DNA of 64,000 nucleotides from Conservatibacter flavescens (GTDB lineage: Bacteria; Pseudomonadota; Gammaproteobacteria; Enterobacterales; Pasteurellaceae). Within the stretch, counting starts at the first letter, position 1, and every line of letters begins with the position of its first letter. The DNA lies in the NCBI RefSeq assembly GCF_002795425.1, contig NZ_PHHA01000028.1, positions 1 through 64,000 on the forward strand, given 5' to 3'. Of the stretch, positions 18,373 to 28,593 are shown piece after piece. The notes beneath the pieces are model-generated. The model made no database searches. It was not told where the DNA came from and was given only the letters and a program-made list of their open reading frames with translations. Made by a program: the position numbers and the translations under genes.

Positions 18373-21075
18373 CTACACGCTCGCACGGCTACCGTGACAA
18401 TGCTTATACTTTTTACCAGAACCACACGGACAAGGCTCATTACGACCGATTTTACGTTGTGCCTTTTCCTGTACCGGCGCTTCTGGATCTTCACCATTGG
18501 CATGTAATTGAATACGTTCTGCCTCGCGCTGAGCAGCCTCTTGTCTTGCACGTTCTGCCGCCTCTACTTCTTCTTGGCTACGAACTTGAACCTTGCTTAA
18601 CGTGGTGACAACTGCTAATTTCAATGCATCCAGCATTTCCGTAAACATTTGGAAGGACTCTTTTTTATACTCTTGTTTCGGATCTTTTTGTGCATAACCG
18701 CGTAAATGAATCCCCTTACGCAAATGATCCATTGACGATAAATGGTCTTTCCATAATTCATCAAGTAATTGCAACATCACGCCTTTTTCAAAGCTGCGCA
18801 TTGTTTCAGGCCCAACAAGTTCTTCCTTGTGTTTGTATTCTGTTACTGCCGTCTCTAAAATACGCTCACGTAAGGTTTCTTCATGTAGAGTATTATCTTC
18901 CTCTAGCCATTGCTGTAGCGGTAAATGAAGAGCAAAATCTGTGCCCAAGCGTTGCTCTAAACCAGGAATATCCCACATTTCTTCCAACGATTGTGGCGGA
19001 ATATATTGATCAATGACACTATTAAATACATCAGTGCGGATAGCATCAATGGTTTCAGAAATATCCTCGTTATCCAACAGATAATTACGTTGTTCATAAA
19101 TAGCATGACGCTGATCATTGGCAACATCATCAAATTGTAAGAGGTTCTTACGTCCATCAAAATGATGCGCCTCTACTTTAGCTTGAGCTGAGGCGATAAC
19201 TTTTGCAAGTAATTTCGACTCCATTGCTTCGCCAGCTTCAGTAAATGCTTTTTTCATCATATTTAATTTACCTTCATTGAGATAAATGCGCATTAAGCCA
19301 TCTTCTAATGATAAGTAAAAACGAGATGAACCTGGATCACCTTGACGGCCTGAACGACCACGTAACTGGTTATCAATACGACGAGATTCATGGCGTTCTG
19401 TTCCAATAATGTGCAAACCGCCAGCCGCCATAACAATGTCATGGCGTTCTTGCCATGCCGCTTTAATTGCTTCAATTTGCTCTTCTGTTGGATTTTCTAA
19501 CTTTTCAATCTCAGCTTTCCAGTTCCCGCCCAATACAATATCCGTACCACGACCGGCCATATTGGTCGCAATCGTCACCGCGCCCGGATAACCCGCATTA
19601 GCGACAATCTCTGCTTCTTGAGCATGGAACTTCGCATTTAGTACGCTATGTTTGATCCCTGCCTTATTGAGTGCCAAAGATAATAGCTCAGATTTTTCAA
19701 TTGATACCGTTCCCACTAACACAGGTTGATTGCGAGCAACACAATCTTTGATATCATCAATAATGGCATCAAATTTATAGGCTTCCGTCTCAAACATTAA
19801 GTCCGTACGATCATCACGAATCATCGGGCGATTTGTTGGGATCACTACGGTCTCCAAACCATAAATTTGTTGGAACTCAAAAGCCTCAGTATCCGCAGTA
19901 CCCGTCATTCCCGCCAATTTTTCATATAAACGGAAATAATTTTGATAAGTAATTGAAGCGACGGTTTGATTTTCACTTTGGATTTTCACCCCTTCTTTCG
20001 CTTCAATGGCTTGGTGTAACCCATCAGACCAACGACGACCCGCCATTGTACGGCCAGTATGTTCATCAACGATCACGACTTCACCGTCTTTTACAATATA
20101 ATCCACATTACGTTCAAATAACGCGTGCGCTCTCAATGCCGCATAAACATGGTGTAATAGCGTAATTTTTGACGGAGAGTACAAAGAATCTTCCTCTGTC
20201 ATCAAGCCAAGTTCTGTTAAAAGTTGTTCAACTTTTAATTGACCACGTTCAGTTAAATAAGCTTGTTTATTTTTTAAGTCAACAGTAAAATCGCCATCTC
20301 CTTGATATTCCTCACTGTCTTCTTTCTCTTGTAAAATCAGTTGTGGAATGATTTTATCAATCGCCAAATACAGTTCTGAACTGTCCTCTGCTTGGCCTGA
20401 AATAATCAATGGCGTACGCGCTTCATCAATAAGAATAGAATCCACTTCATCAACTAAAGCATAATGTAATGGACGTTGGAAACGTTCTAATGGTGAATGG
20501 GCCAAGTTATCACGTAAATAATCAAAACCGAGTTCACTATTTGTTGCATAAGTAATATCTGCAGCGTACGCATCACGTTTTTCTTGAGGCGCCATACCGG
20601 GTACATTCACACCAACTGTCATACCCAAAAACTCAAATAGTGGACGATTAGTTTCTGCATCTCGACGGGCTAAATAATCATTGACCGTTACCACATGCAC
20701 CCCTTTTCCGGTTAAGGCATTTAAATAACAAGGTAACGTTGCGGTTAAGGTTTTCCCCTCCCCCGTGCGCATTTCTGCAATACAACGATCATTTAACACC
20801 ATACCACCAATAAGCTGCACATCAAACGGACGCATTCCTAATACACGCTTGCTTGCCTCACGCACTGTCGCAAAAGCTTCAGGAATTAAAGCTTCCAGTT
20901 TTTCTCCCTGTTCCAAACGACTACGAAACTCTGCCGTTTTTCCCTTTAATTCTTCATCGGTTAACGCCTCAAATTCAGGCTCTAATTTATTAATTTGTGC
21001 AACACGTTTATTTAAACGGCGCAAAATACGGTCATTACGACTGCCAAAAATTTTTTTTGCAATAGCTGAAAACAT
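18373..21075 (-). CDS. secA: Protein translocase ATPase SecA
   Basis: SecA is the motor ATPase that pushes preproteins through SecYEG. It is 900 aa (E. coli 901). Walker A lies in [14 protein letters not shown], the [19 protein letters not shown] region is the Walker B/DEAD-like motif, and [16 protein letters not shown] plus [23 protein letters not shown] are the NBD2 motifs. The C-terminal SEC-C zinc motif that binds SecB is intact ([14 protein letters not shown]). Its Shine-Dalgarno (AAAAGAGAT) is 3 nt from the ATG. It can pair with the 3' end of the upstream secM, so SecM-mediated control is expected. Confidence 0.98.
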   Translation of the reverse strand: MFSAIAKKIFGSRNDRILRRLNKRVAQINKLEPEFEALTDEELKGKTAEFRSRLEQGEKLEALIPEAFATVREASKRVLGMRPFDVQLIGGMVLNDRCIAEMRTGEGKTLTATLPCYLNALTGKGVHVVTVNDYLARRDAETNRPLFEFLGMTVGVNVPGMAPQEKRDAYAADITYATNSELGFDYLRDNLAHSPLERFQRPLHYALVDEVDSILIDEARTPLIISGQAEDSSELYLAIDKIIPQLILQEKEDSEEYQGDGDFTVDLKNKQAYLTERGQLKVEQLLTELGLMTEEDSLYSPSKITLLHHVYAALRAHALFERNVDYIVKDGEVVIVDEHTGRTMAGRRWSDGLHQAIEAKEGVKIQSENQTVASITYQNYFRLYEKLAGMTGTADTEAFEFQQIYGLETVVIPTNRPMIRDDRTDLMFETEAYKFDAIIDDIKDCVARNQPVLVGTVSIEKSELLSLALNKAGIKHSVLNAKFHAQEAEIVANAGYPGAVTIATNMAGRGTDIVLGGNWKAEIEKLENPTEEQIEAIKAAWQERHDIVMAAGGLHIIGTERHESRRIDNQLRGRSGRQGDPGSSRFYLSLEDGLMRIYLNEGKLNMMKKAFTEAGEAMESKLLAKVIASAQAKVEAHHFDGRKNLLQFDDVANDQRHAIYEQRNYLLDNEDISETIDAIRTDVFNSVIDQYIPPQSLEEMWDIPGLEQRLGTDFALHLPLQQWLEEDNTLHEETLRERILETAVTEYKHKEELVGPETMRSFEKGVMLQLLDELWKDHLSSMDHLRKGIHLRGYAQKDPKQEYKKESFQMFTEMLDALKLAVVTTLSKVQVRSQEEVEAAERARQEAAQREAERIQLHANGEDPEAPVQEKAQRKIGRNEPCPCGSGKKYKHCHGSRASV

Positions 21076-21160
21076 AATATCTCTTTTTTAAATATAAAAT
21101 AAAACACAATGCTTATTTCCTGAGAAATAAACCTAAACTATGAAAAATAAAGAGAATATA
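21076..21160 (-). promoter_or_regulatory. secM-secA translational control region (secA SD pairing and stem-loop)
   Basis: In the mRNA, the secA Shine-Dalgarno stretch AAAAAAGAGATATT (21089-21076) is complementary, with one bulge, to ATATTCTCTTTATTTTT just after the SecM arrest codons (about 21159-21143). A small perfect hairpin, TTATTTC-TCAG-GAAATAA, lies between. In E. coli the secA SD is likewise sequestered and is freed when the ribosome stalls in secM. The pairing is seen in the sequence; its function is inferred. Confidence 0.6.
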
Positions 21161-21452
21161 TAGGGCCTGCTCGGATAGGTGTTTCAATTGCGAAACGATT
21201 AAGAGCAAAGTGCGGTGTAATTTCAGGATAAATTTCGGCTTCAGCTAAGGCAGATGATTGAAGAGGTGTCAAAGCAGAAGGTTCTGCAAACACTGTATCA
21301 TGCTGCGCTTGTTCTAAAGCTTGTGTGCGCTGATAATTACTTTCTTGGGTTGTAGTTTGAATCGAAACATTCTGACTGGTTGGCAACAAAAAAATCGCCA
21401 GCATACCTAAAAGTAGCTGCGACCAAAAACTATGTTTATTCTTGTTACCCAT
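21138..21452 (-). CDS. secM: Secretion monitor SecM (translation-arrest regulator of secA)
   Basis: This is a 104-aa protein encoded directly upstream of secA. It has an N-terminal export signal (basic start, then FWSQLLLGMLAIFLLP). Near the C-terminus it carries FAIETPIRAGP (87-97), whose IRAGP matches the key end of the E. coli arrest peptide (F-x4-WI-x4-GIRAGP). The Trp-Ile pair and the Gly before IRAGP are not conserved (RF and Pro here). Seven residues follow the Pro, versus four in E. coli. The overall protein is shorter than E. coli SecM (170 aa). Identification rests on signal, motif and context. The arrest would occur at the Pro97 codon. Confidence 0.85.
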   Translation of the reverse strand: MGNKNKHSFWSQLLLGMLAIFLLPTSQNVSIQTTTQESNYQRTQALEQAQHDTVFAEPSALTPLQSSALAEAEIYPEITPHFALNRFAIETPIRAGPIYSLYFS

Positions 21453-21553
21453 AAGTTCAAATTATCCTATCAAAAATTTCTTATATTATAACGAAAATCC
21501 GCTACAATGTCATAACAATATGGTGATGAAACAAGGAAAATCAAGGTCAGATA

Positions 21554-21859
21554 ATGCGTAATAAAAAAATGATGAATATTAAAACAATATTGGAAAACTC
21601 AAGTTTGACTAAAATTATGCAACGTAGCCTCTTTTTGGCTGACCTCAATCACCAAATTTCTCAGCTGTTACCAACACAATTTAATGGCTTATATCGAGTT
21701 GCGAATATAAACGAGGAAAATCTTGTTATTGAAGTCAAAAGTGCGGTAGTAAGACAAGGATTTTTATTTAAGCAAACCGAATTATTAGCTTTGATTCAAC
21801 AAAAATATCCGAAGATCCAACAGCTCAATCTTCGGATAAACCCTGACCTTTCTCTTTAA
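21554..21859 (+). CDS. dciA: DciA-type replicative helicase loader (DUF721 family)
   Basis: This is a 101-aa protein with the DUF721/DciA core: IMQRSLFLADLNHQISQLLPTQFNGLYRVANINEENLVIEVKSAVVRQGFLFKQTELLALIQQ. DciA is the ancestral loader of DnaB in bacteria without the phage-derived DnaC. A DUF721 gene divergent from secM-secA is a frequent gammaproteobacterial arrangement. Start ATG 21554 has an AAGG upstream; ATGs at 21569 and 21572 are alternatives. It is shorter than many DciA proteins and lacks an obvious long C-terminal tail. An uptake signal lies inside near 21740. It abuts the convergent hcr (4-bp overlap). Confidence 0.8.
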   Translation: MRNKKMMNIKTILENSSLTKIMQRSLFLADLNHQISQLLPTQFNGLYRVANINEENLVIEVKSAVVRQGFLFKQTELLALIQQKYPKIQQLNLRINPDLSL

Positions 21860-22893
21860 GCCGCGATAATTAGAGGCGCGTTAATTTCCACATTACCTTT
21901 AATGCGACAAGAACAAGCGAGCACATAGCCTTGTGCGATTTCATCTGCGGTGAGTGGGCCCGTTGCAAGTTGTTCTAATTCGCCACGACCGTTAAGCACT
22001 ACGGTTTTACAGGTTCCACAAATACCGCTACGGCAAGCCGCAACAATCGGTTGTTTCGCCTCTTCCATTGCCGCTAGCAATGTCATACCCACGGGCACGT
22101 CAAATTTCTGTACTTGCGCACCGCTGATAGATAATGTCACTTTTTTATCGGGATCGATGTCAGATTCCACTGCCGTACCGAAGAACTGTTCAACGAAGAA
22201 TTTATCTTGCGGCACACCTGCGTTGTCCGTGATTTCCTTCAAGGTTTCAATATAACTTTCAGGGCCACAAACTAACACGGTTTTATCCGCTAAATCCGGT
22301 ACAAAGTGACGTAACATTCCTTCTGAGATACGACCGGCAACAAAACCGTCTAGAGCATTAACGGAAGCATTAATGATTAAATTTAATTGCGGATAAGTAT
22401 TACGCAATTGTTGCCATTCATCTTTAAAGATTACATCTTTTGGTGAATGCACGCTATAGATAACCGTTAATGGCATTTCCGGACGGCGAGCCAATAAATA
22501 ACGCGCAATAGACATGATCGGTGTGACACCACTGCCCGCCCCCACTAACAAATAGTTATCACTATGAATTTTTGAACACGTAAAATCCCCCATCGGCTCG
22601 GAAAGCCATACAATATCACCGACTTTCAACTCTTTGTTGATCCAAGTAGAACCAACACCATTTTCGATATGGCGTACGGTTAAGGTAACAAACTCACTCA
22701 TACCCGGTGTAGAAGACAGAGTATAAGCACGAGCGATGTTATAAGAATTTTTAATACTCAGCATTGCATATTGGCCCGGTTCGTAAGGGTAGAAATCGTG
22801 CGCAATTAGATTAACAGTGACGACATCCGGTGTTTCTTGCACAATGCTGTGTACCATCATTTCATGGGTACAAATTGGGTTTTGATTTGCCAT
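21856..22893 (-). CDS. hcr: NADH oxidoreductase Hcr, electron donor to hybrid cluster protein
   Basis: Hcr passes electrons from NADH via FAD and a 2Fe-2S centre to Hcp. It is 345 aa from ATG 22893, with a GGA ribosome-binding site 8 nt upstream. A TTG start 24 bp further up lacks one. The FAD-binding motif is RAYTLSSTPG. The NAD-binding half has LLVGAGSGVTPIMSIARYLL. The C-terminal plant-type ferredoxin domain has ACRSGICGTCKTVVLNG...CSC with the four cluster cysteines. hcp lies immediately upstream on the same strand, separated by 86 bp that contain a paired-uptake-signal hairpin. Confidence 0.93.
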   Translation of the reverse strand: MANQNPICTHEMMVHSIVQETPDVVTVNLIAHDFYPYEPGQYAMLSIKNSYNIARAYTLSSTPGMSEFVTLTVRHIENGVGSTWINKELKVGDIVWLSEPMGDFTCSKIHSDNYLLVGAGSGVTPIMSIARYLLARRPEMPLTVIYSVHSPKDVIFKDEWQQLRNTYPQLNLIINASVNALDGFVAGRISEGMLRHFVPDLADKTVLVCGPESYIETLKEITDNAGVPQDKFFVEQFFGTAVESDIDPDKKVTLSISGAQVQKFDVPVGMTLLAAMEEAKQPIVAACRSGICGTCKTVVLNGRGELEQLATGPLTADEIAQGYVLACSCRIKGNVEINAPLIIAA

Positions 22894-22925
22894 ATGACTG
22901 TTCCAAATAGAATTCAAAAAGGAAA

Positions 22926-22971
22926 AAGTGCGGTGCTTTTTGGCAAAAATTTCAAAAAACCAACCGCACTT
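22926..22971 (-). terminator. Paired uptake signals between hcp and hcr
   Basis: AAGTGCGGT (22926-22934) and ACCGCACTT (22963-22971) make a terminator-like stem with A/T-rich flanks. It starts just after the hcp stop (22980) and before hcr. In this position it would attenuate rather than separate the operon, lowering hcr relative to hcp, unless hcr has its own promoter. Confidence 0.6.
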
Positions 22972-22979
22972 TTAAGACA

Positions 22980-24632
22980 TTACTTAGCAAGCGCTGCCGC
23001 TAAATCCGTAGCGGCATCACCTGTGGTGCGTAAGCCGAATTTTTCGTTTAAGATCGCAAGTAAATTATCATTTAAGAATGCCGGAGCGGTCGGCCCGGTG
23101 TAAATGTTTTTCACGCCTAATGCTAATAAGGTTAACAATACTACAATCGCTTTTTGTTCAAACCAAGAAAGCACTAAAGTCAACGGTAAATCATTCACGC
23201 CACAACCTAATTTGTTGGCTAAATTTACCGCTAGCATAATGGCAGAATAAGAATCGTTACATTGCCCGGCATCTAATAAACGAGGGAAGCCGTCAATATC
23301 ACCGAAATCTAATTTATTAAAACGATATTTACCACAACCTAAAGTTAACACTACGCTATCTTTTGGTACTTTTTGGGTAAATTCTGTATAGTAGCTACGC
23401 TCTTCCAGGCTGCCGTCACAACCGCCCACGACAAATACATGTTTTAATTTGCCTTTAGCAACCATATCAATCACCGCATCAGAAGAATCCAATAACGTTT
23501 GACGGCCGAACCCCACAGTAATATTGTGCGGAATCTCATCATAAGGGAAACCGGCAAGTGTTTTAGCTTGTTCAATAACCGCAGAAAAATCCTCGTCGTC
23601 CAAATGTTTCACACCCGGCCAACCGACAATGCTACGCGTCCAAATGCGATCGCCATATTCACCTACATTCGGGTCGATCAAACAGTTAGAAGTCATAATG
23701 ATTGGTCCTGGGAAACGGGCAAATTCTTTTTGTTGATTTTGCCAACCTGAACCATAGTTACCCACTAGATGTTTGTGTTTTTTTAATTCCGGATAGCCAT
23801 GTGCCGGCAGCATTTCGCCATGAGTATAAATGTTAATACCGGTACCTTCCGTTTGTTCCAAAAGAGCTTTTAAGTCTTTTAAATCATGACCGGAAATTAA
23901 GATACATTTACCTGCAATCGGTTTCACATTAACCGTTGTCGGAATCGGATTACCATAGGCTTCCGTTTCACCTTTGTCCAATAAAGCCATCACTTCAAAA
24001 TTGGTTTTACCGACATTCATCGAGCATTCTACAAGCGCATTAATATCGCTGGGATTGGTGCCGAGATAAGCCATGATTTCGTGGTATTTACGATATACTT
24101 CATTGTCGTATTGGCCTAATACATGCGCATGTTCCATATAGGCAGCCGCACCTTTTAAACCGTATAACGCCAACATACGTAAGCCGTGTGCTTCTTCACC
24201 GATTTCTGCTTTGTCTTTGTTCAATGCAAAATCCACTGCTTGTTCCGCCAAAGTATGAATATCCGCATCTTTTAATTGCAGATGTGCTAGCGGGTGATCT
24301 AAATCCGCACTTGGATTCTTTTCGCGAATACGTTGAATTAAGCTATCACGATAAGCAATGGCTTCTTGTGCATAACCGACAATACGCGCAGAATCAAAAT
24401 TTACGTTAGTTAATGTGGAGAAAAATGCACGCGCTGCAAAAGAATCTACATCATGATCGATGATTGCATAATCACGAGCAAGCAATGCCCAAGCCGAAAG
24501 GCTTTGCAATGAAGCCACTAATAAATCTTGTAAATCGGAAGTTTCCGCTGTTTTACCACACATGCCTTGAGAATAACTACAGCCGTTCCCCGTTGGTGCG
24601 TGCATTGTTTGTTCACATTGAATGCAATACAT
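22980..24632 (-). CDS. hcp: Hybrid cluster protein Hcp (NO reductase / S-nitrosylase)
   Basis: This is a 550-aa iron-sulfur-oxygen enzyme that reduces nitric oxide under anaerobic conditions; it was earlier called hydroxylamine reductase. The N-terminal cysteines C3, C6, C18 and C25 follow C-x2-C-x11-C-x6-C, the enterobacterial-type spacing. The hybrid-cluster ligands are seen in [36 protein letters not shown] and [18 protein letters not shown]. hcr follows on the same strand. A 350-bp AT-rich upstream region carries its promoter, and FNR or nitrosative-stress control is likely by analogy with relatives. Confidence 0.96.
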   Translation of the reverse strand: MYCIQCEQTMHAPTGNGCSYSQGMCGKTAETSDLQDLLVASLQSLSAWALLARDYAIIDHDVDSFAARAFFSTLTNVNFDSARIVGYAQEAIAYRDSLIQRIREKNPSADLDHPLAHLQLKDADIHTLAEQAVDFALNKDKAEIGEEAHGLRMLALYGLKGAAAYMEHAHVLGQYDNEVYRKYHEIMAYLGTNPSDINALVECSMNVGKTNFEVMALLDKGETEAYGNPIPTTVNVKPIAGKCILISGHDLKDLKALLEQTEGTGINIYTHGEMLPAHGYPELKKHKHLVGNYGSGWQNQQKEFARFPGPIIMTSNCLIDPNVGEYGDRIWTRSIVGWPGVKHLDDEDFSAVIEQAKTLAGFPYDEIPHNITVGFGRQTLLDSSDAVIDMVAKGKLKHVFVVGGCDGSLEERSYYTEFTQKVPKDSVVLTLGCGKYRFNKLDFGDIDGFPRLLDAGQCNDSYSAIMLAVNLANKLGCGVNDLPLTLVLSWFEQKAIVVLLTLLALGVKNIYTGPTAPAFLNDNLLAILNEKFGLRTTGDAATDLAAALAK

Positions 24633-24984
24633 AATTAATTCCCCTTAAAAACACCTACTCCAAATAAATCCTGTTATCTTTATTGATAATCAAATAAATG
24701 CATTTTGAGACCAAAAACGAACTTAATGCGGTATCAAATTGAATTTAAAAGATGATATTATTTAATTTGTCTACGAAACCTACAGATGTGGCGATATTCA
24801 GATAACAAATCATCTCTCGCCAAAGTCACAAATTAAAAAACAGTGACGATAATAAGAGGAAAGTAAAGGAGAACAAAACGGTTTACTCGGATATTTAATA
24901 CTTTTTTGATTTAGATAAAATTTCCTACCCAATTACAGGTACAAACATAAACCGTTGTTTTAATGAGATTTATTCTTAATTCAA
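24633..24984. other. 352-bp gene-free region upstream of hcp, downstream of lnt
   Basis: This stretch is AT-rich with no credible ORF. It holds the hcp promoter region. An 11-bp palindrome, TTGATAATCAA, lies about 60 bp before hcp; it resembles two fused FNR half-sites but lacks the 4-nt centre. A weak FNR-like site, TTGAT-TTAG-ATAAA (24906-24919, 9 of 10), lies near the lnt end. An ATGCATTTT stretch near 24697 could be part of an NsrR-type half-site. None of these is strong. Confidence 0.4.
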
Positions 24985-26541
24985 TTATGAAGATGTTGTT
25001 GTTTTAATATGATTGCGCCCTACCATTCGGCTTTTCAACCATGTTCCAAGCCCCCAAAATAGGGTCAATATTAATGATAAAATATAAATAGAGTGATTAC
25101 CAAAAACCGCATATGGGGTGCGCCCTGTTGTTGGCATAACCCGTTGGGTTAACGTCACTTGTTCAAATTGTGGCGCTTGGGCAATAATCTTGCCTTTGGC
25201 ATCAATGAATGCTGTAATGCCTGTATTTGTCGCCCGAATCACCGGTTTTCCTAATTCCAGCGCACGCATTCTCGCCATTTGCAAATGTTGCCATGGTCCA
25301 ATTGAATGACCAAACCATGCATCATTAGAAATCGTCAAAATAAAATCCGTTTGTTTTTGTATATTTTCTTGTAATTGTGAGCCGAAAATAATTTCGTAAC
25401 AAATCGCAGGCGTAAAATAACGCTCTTTACTGAATAATGGCGATTGCACTATGTCTCCTTGTTGGAAGTTTGACATAGGTAAATTAAAGACAGTTCCTAA
25501 CGGGCGTAAAATGCTCTCTAGCGGGACATATTCACCAAATGGTACTAGATGATGTTTGTTATAACGATTTTTTGTCTCATCACCATAAGGCTTTTCCTGG
25601 TTACCTAATACAATAATAGAATTAAATAACCGTGCAATGGTCTGATCTTGGTACACCGTACCAATAATAATTTCCGTCCCCTTTTCCTGCGCCGCTTGTT
25701 GCAAATCTTGTAATAATGGCGCAATACGATTTTCTAGGGTCGGTAATGCGGCTTCCGGCAGTATCACGACATCTGACTGACCTAAATGTTCTGCTATCTG
25801 CTGAAAGTAAATGTCCAAAGTACGTTGTAAATAATCAGGATCCCATTTTAAATTTTGTTCAATATTACCTTGCGCCAGCGTAATCGTCAGTGCTTTTTCA
25901 GGTACCTCTTTAACAAAATGTTGTTTACCTGCATACACACTCACACTGCCAACCACCAACAACATACACAGATTTGCGATCACAATATTCCAACGTGGCC
26001 CTTTAAAAATAGCCGATAAACTATTTAGAATAACCGCGCTGCTCCATACCACAAAAAAGGTTAACCCAGTTACGCCAAAAAAGGGTGCAAGCCCTGCAAA
26101 TGGGCTATCAATTTGCGTATAACCGAATTGCAACCATGGAAATCCTGTAAATACCCAACCGCGCAGGAATTCAGTAAATGTCCAAACAACGGGGTACATC
26201 GCAAGTTTTTGAATCTGAAAACGCTGGATAATATAAGCAAATAAAACCGGATAGAGTGCCAGGTATGCCGATAACAAAACGACCAATAAATAACTCACAA
26301 TTAATGGCGCGCCACCAAATTGGTGAATACTCACGTTTAACCAGCTCACCCCAACTGAGAAAAAGCTTAGCCCCCACAAAAACGCCCCCCAAAGTGCGGT
26401 TTTTTTATGGGGATTTTTAACCACAATCAACAATCCAATGAGAGACAGATAAGCCACACCCCATAGGTCAAAGGGTGAAAAAGCAAGAAAACCGATGCCA
26501 CCACTAAAAAGTGCGGTCAAATAATAAAAAATTTTGCCCAT
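24985..26541 (-). CDS. lnt: Apolipoprotein N-acyltransferase Lnt
   Basis: Lnt adds the third acyl chain to the N-terminal cysteine of lipoproteins in the inner membrane. It is 518 aa (E. coli 512). Several N-terminal transmembrane helices are followed by a nitrilase-like periplasmic domain with the triad Glu (VILPEAALPT), Lys (NKHHLVPFGEYVPLE) and Cys (FTPAICYEIIFG). A final C-terminal helix follows. Its ATG overlaps the corC stop (TAATG at 26541), so corC-lnt is a translationally coupled operon as in other gammaproteobacteria. Confidence 0.97.
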   Translation of the reverse strand: MGKIFYYLTALFSGGIGFLAFSPFDLWGVAYLSLIGLLIVVKNPHKKTALWGAFLWGLSFFSVGVSWLNVSIHQFGGAPLIVSYLLVVLLSAYLALYPVLFAYIIQRFQIQKLAMYPVVWTFTEFLRGWVFTGFPWLQFGYTQIDSPFAGLAPFFGVTGLTFFVVWSSAVILNSLSAIFKGPRWNIVIANLCMLLVVGSVSVYAGKQHFVKEVPEKALTITLAQGNIEQNLKWDPDYLQRTLDIYFQQIAEHLGQSDVVILPEAALPTLENRIAPLLQDLQQAAQEKGTEIIIGTVYQDQTIARLFNSIIVLGNQEKPYGDETKNRYNKHHLVPFGEYVPLESILRPLGTVFNLPMSNFQQGDIVQSPLFSKERYFTPAICYEIIFGSQLQENIQKQTDFILTISNDAWFGHSIGPWQHLQMARMRALELGKPVIRATNTGITAFIDAKGKIIAQAPQFEQVTLTQRVMPTTGRTPYAVFGNHSIYILSLILTLFWGLGTWLKSRMVGRNHIKTTTSS

Positions 26542-27446
26542 TAATCTTGTGTCTCAGTTTCAACTTCTTTTTCCATTTCTGGTAACTGTTCATCAGGCAC
26601 CGTTACACGTAATTGAATGATGCGGCGACTATCGGCTGAAGTGACTTTAAAGTGAATATTTTCTAATGTAATTTCTTCCCCTCGATTTGGTAAATAACCA
26701 AATGCCTGCATGACTAATCCACCGATAGTATCCGCTTCTTCATCTTCAAACTGGGTATTAAATTGTGCATTAAAATCTTCAATATCAGTCAACGCGCGTA
26801 CAGCATAACTATGGCGAGACAATTGTCGGATATCCGCAATATCTTCTTCATCGAATTCATCTTCAATATCACCGACAATTTGTTCAAGAATATCTTCAAT
26901 GGTCACTAATCCTGACACAGCGCCAAATTCATCGACAACAATTGCCATGTGGAAACGCTCAGAACGAAATTCTTTTAACATACGATCCACGCGCTTACTC
27001 TCAGGGACAATTACCGCTGGTCGTAATAATTCTTGAAGTTGAAACTCTTCAGCATTCGCACGCAAAAAGCCTAAGAGGTCTTTAGCAAGCAACAATCCTT
27101 CGATATTATCTCGTTCATTGCTCACGACAGGAAAGCGAGAATGTGCAGACTCAATAATGACATCTAAGCAAGAATCGAGATCTTGTCCTAATTGAATAAA
27201 TACAATTTGTGAACGAGGAATCATAATATCACGTACACGTAATTCAGAAATTTCCATCACACCTTCAATCATTTCACGGGTGTTTTGATCGATAAGCTCG
27301 TTTTGTTCAGAGTCTCTAATCACCTCTACAAGATCTTTACGATTTTTCAATTCGCCTTGAAAAAAGCGCCCGAATAAAGATTGAAAAAAACTCTTCTTTT
27401 GATTGTTTTCCGTTTGTGTGGAAATCGTTACTTGTTCTTCGCTCAT
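26541..27446 (-). CDS. corC: CorC/YbeX-type CBS-domain protein (Mg/Co homeostasis)
   Basis: This is a 301-aa soluble protein with two CBS domains ([24 protein letters not shown] and the [56 protein letters not shown] block) and a C-terminal CorC_HlyC FAD-like transporter-associated domain. The genetic role in cobalt/magnesium efflux comes from Salmonella CorC; its biochemical function is less certain. Start ATG 27446 (MSEEQVTIS) was chosen over a non-ATG start 33 bp upstream. It is the first gene of the corC-lnt pair. Confidence 0.92.
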   Translation of the reverse strand: MSEEQVTISTQTENNQKKSFFQSLFGRFFQGELKNRKDLVEVIRDSEQNELIDQNTREMIEGVMEISELRVRDIMIPRSQIVFIQLGQDLDSCLDVIIESAHSRFPVVSNERDNIEGLLLAKDLLGFLRANAEEFQLQELLRPAVIVPESKRVDRMLKEFRSERFHMAIVVDEFGAVSGLVTIEDILEQIVGDIEDEFDEEDIADIRQLSRHSYAVRALTDIEDFNAQFNTQFEDEEADTIGGLVMQAFGYLPNRGEEITLENIHFKVTSADSRRIIQLRVTVPDEQLPEMEKEVETETQD

Positions 27447-27591
27447 AAAAATATTCAATAGTAAATGTCGGATTGACACACAAGCAAGGTATCATATTTT
27501 ATATGAAAATAAAAGGTAAGAATATCGCGCGTTTCCGCTACTCCTACCTCAAAGATCTATCTGAAAATACTCACGGCTTCAACATAGGCTA

Positions 27592-28593
27592 TCATGTCAC
27601 AAAGGCAAATTTAGTCCAATGTTGATACCATTCTCTCGCTTTACTTATCCCGCCTAAATGGCGCCACTCTGGATGGTTCGGAGTATCCGGCAAAGCTTGT
27701 GTTTCAAGGGCGATACCACTGTAATCCGCATACACACCCTGCTCACGTGTCGGCGTACCGCCTAAATAATTTCCGGTATACACCTGTAACGCAGGTTGAG
27801 AAGTATAAATTTTCAACCCTAATTCGCCAGAACCGGTTGTTAAATGCGCGACTGGAACTTGTCTAAAATCGGGGCGATGATCAAGTAAAAAAGCATGATC
27901 ATAGCCCTTAGTAAGCTTTTGCTCATCTTGTAAGAAATCTTGTGAAATCACTTTCCCTTGACGAAAATCAAATGTCGTTTGTTCCACTGATTTTAATGGC
28001 GCATTCGGTATACCCGCTGAATCCACTGGCAAATATTGCGTCGCATGGAGTTGTAAAATATGATTGCGTACATCTCGACCCGTTTGCGCATTTTCTAGAT
28101 TAAAATAAGCATGATTTGTTAAATTAAGTGGGGTATCTTCATCACTTTGTGCTTCAAATTCGACTTCTACCCCATTATCTTCCGTTAAACGGTAAACCAC
28201 TTTAACCTGAACATTTCCCACAAATCCTTGATCACCATCAGGTGAGAATAACGAAAATTCTACAAAATTTTGACCGCACTTTTCCACTTGCCAAGTGCGT
28301 TTATCAAATCCATTGCCGCCGTGTAATTGATGTTCCCCCTGATTGGGCGTTAACTCAACCCATTTACCATTTAACAAAAATCGACTATTTGCAATTCGGT
28401 TTGCATACCGACCTATCGTTGCCCCTAAATAAGCCTGTTGATGTCTATAGTCTTGTGGCCGGCAACCTAACAGAACCTCACGCAATTCACCATTTACAGG
28501 CACCTGACATGACAACCAAGTTGCCCCCCAGTCCATAAGTTCTATCACCATGCCATGACTATTCGTTAAACGAATGATCTGTGGCGTTAGCAT
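27592..28593 (-). CDS. galM: Galactose mutarotase (aldose 1-epimerase)
   Basis: GalM interconverts alpha- and beta-D-galactose, supplying alpha-galactose to GalK. It is 333 aa. Visible motifs are [45 protein letters not shown] (catalytic His) and [18 protein letters not shown] (catalytic Glu). ATG 28593 overlaps the galK stop by 7 bp, so it is translationally coupled. An upstream non-ATG start at 28620 would overlap galK further and was rejected. It is the third gene of galTKM. Confidence 0.95.
   Translation of the reverse strand: MLTPQIIRLTNSHGMVIELMDWGATWLSCQVPVNGELREVLLGCRPQDYRHQQAYLGATIGRYANRIANSRFLLNGKWVELTPNQGEHQLHGGNGFDKRTWQVEKCGQNFVEFSLFSPDGDQGFVGNVQVKVVYRLTEDNGVEVEFEAQSDEDTPLNLTNHAYFNLENAQTGRDVRNHILQLHATQYLPVDSAGIPNAPLKSVEQTTFDFRQGKVISQDFLQDEQKLTKGYDHAFLLDHRPDFRQVPVAHLTTGSGELGLKIYTSQPALQVYTGNYLGGTPTREQGVYADYSGIALETQALPDTPNHPEWRHLGGISKAREWYQHWTKFAFVT

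Noticed and set aside
24689-24699. FNR site TTGATAATCAA upstream of hcp
   Set aside because: The two half-sites are separated by one base instead of four, so it does not fit an FNR dimer.
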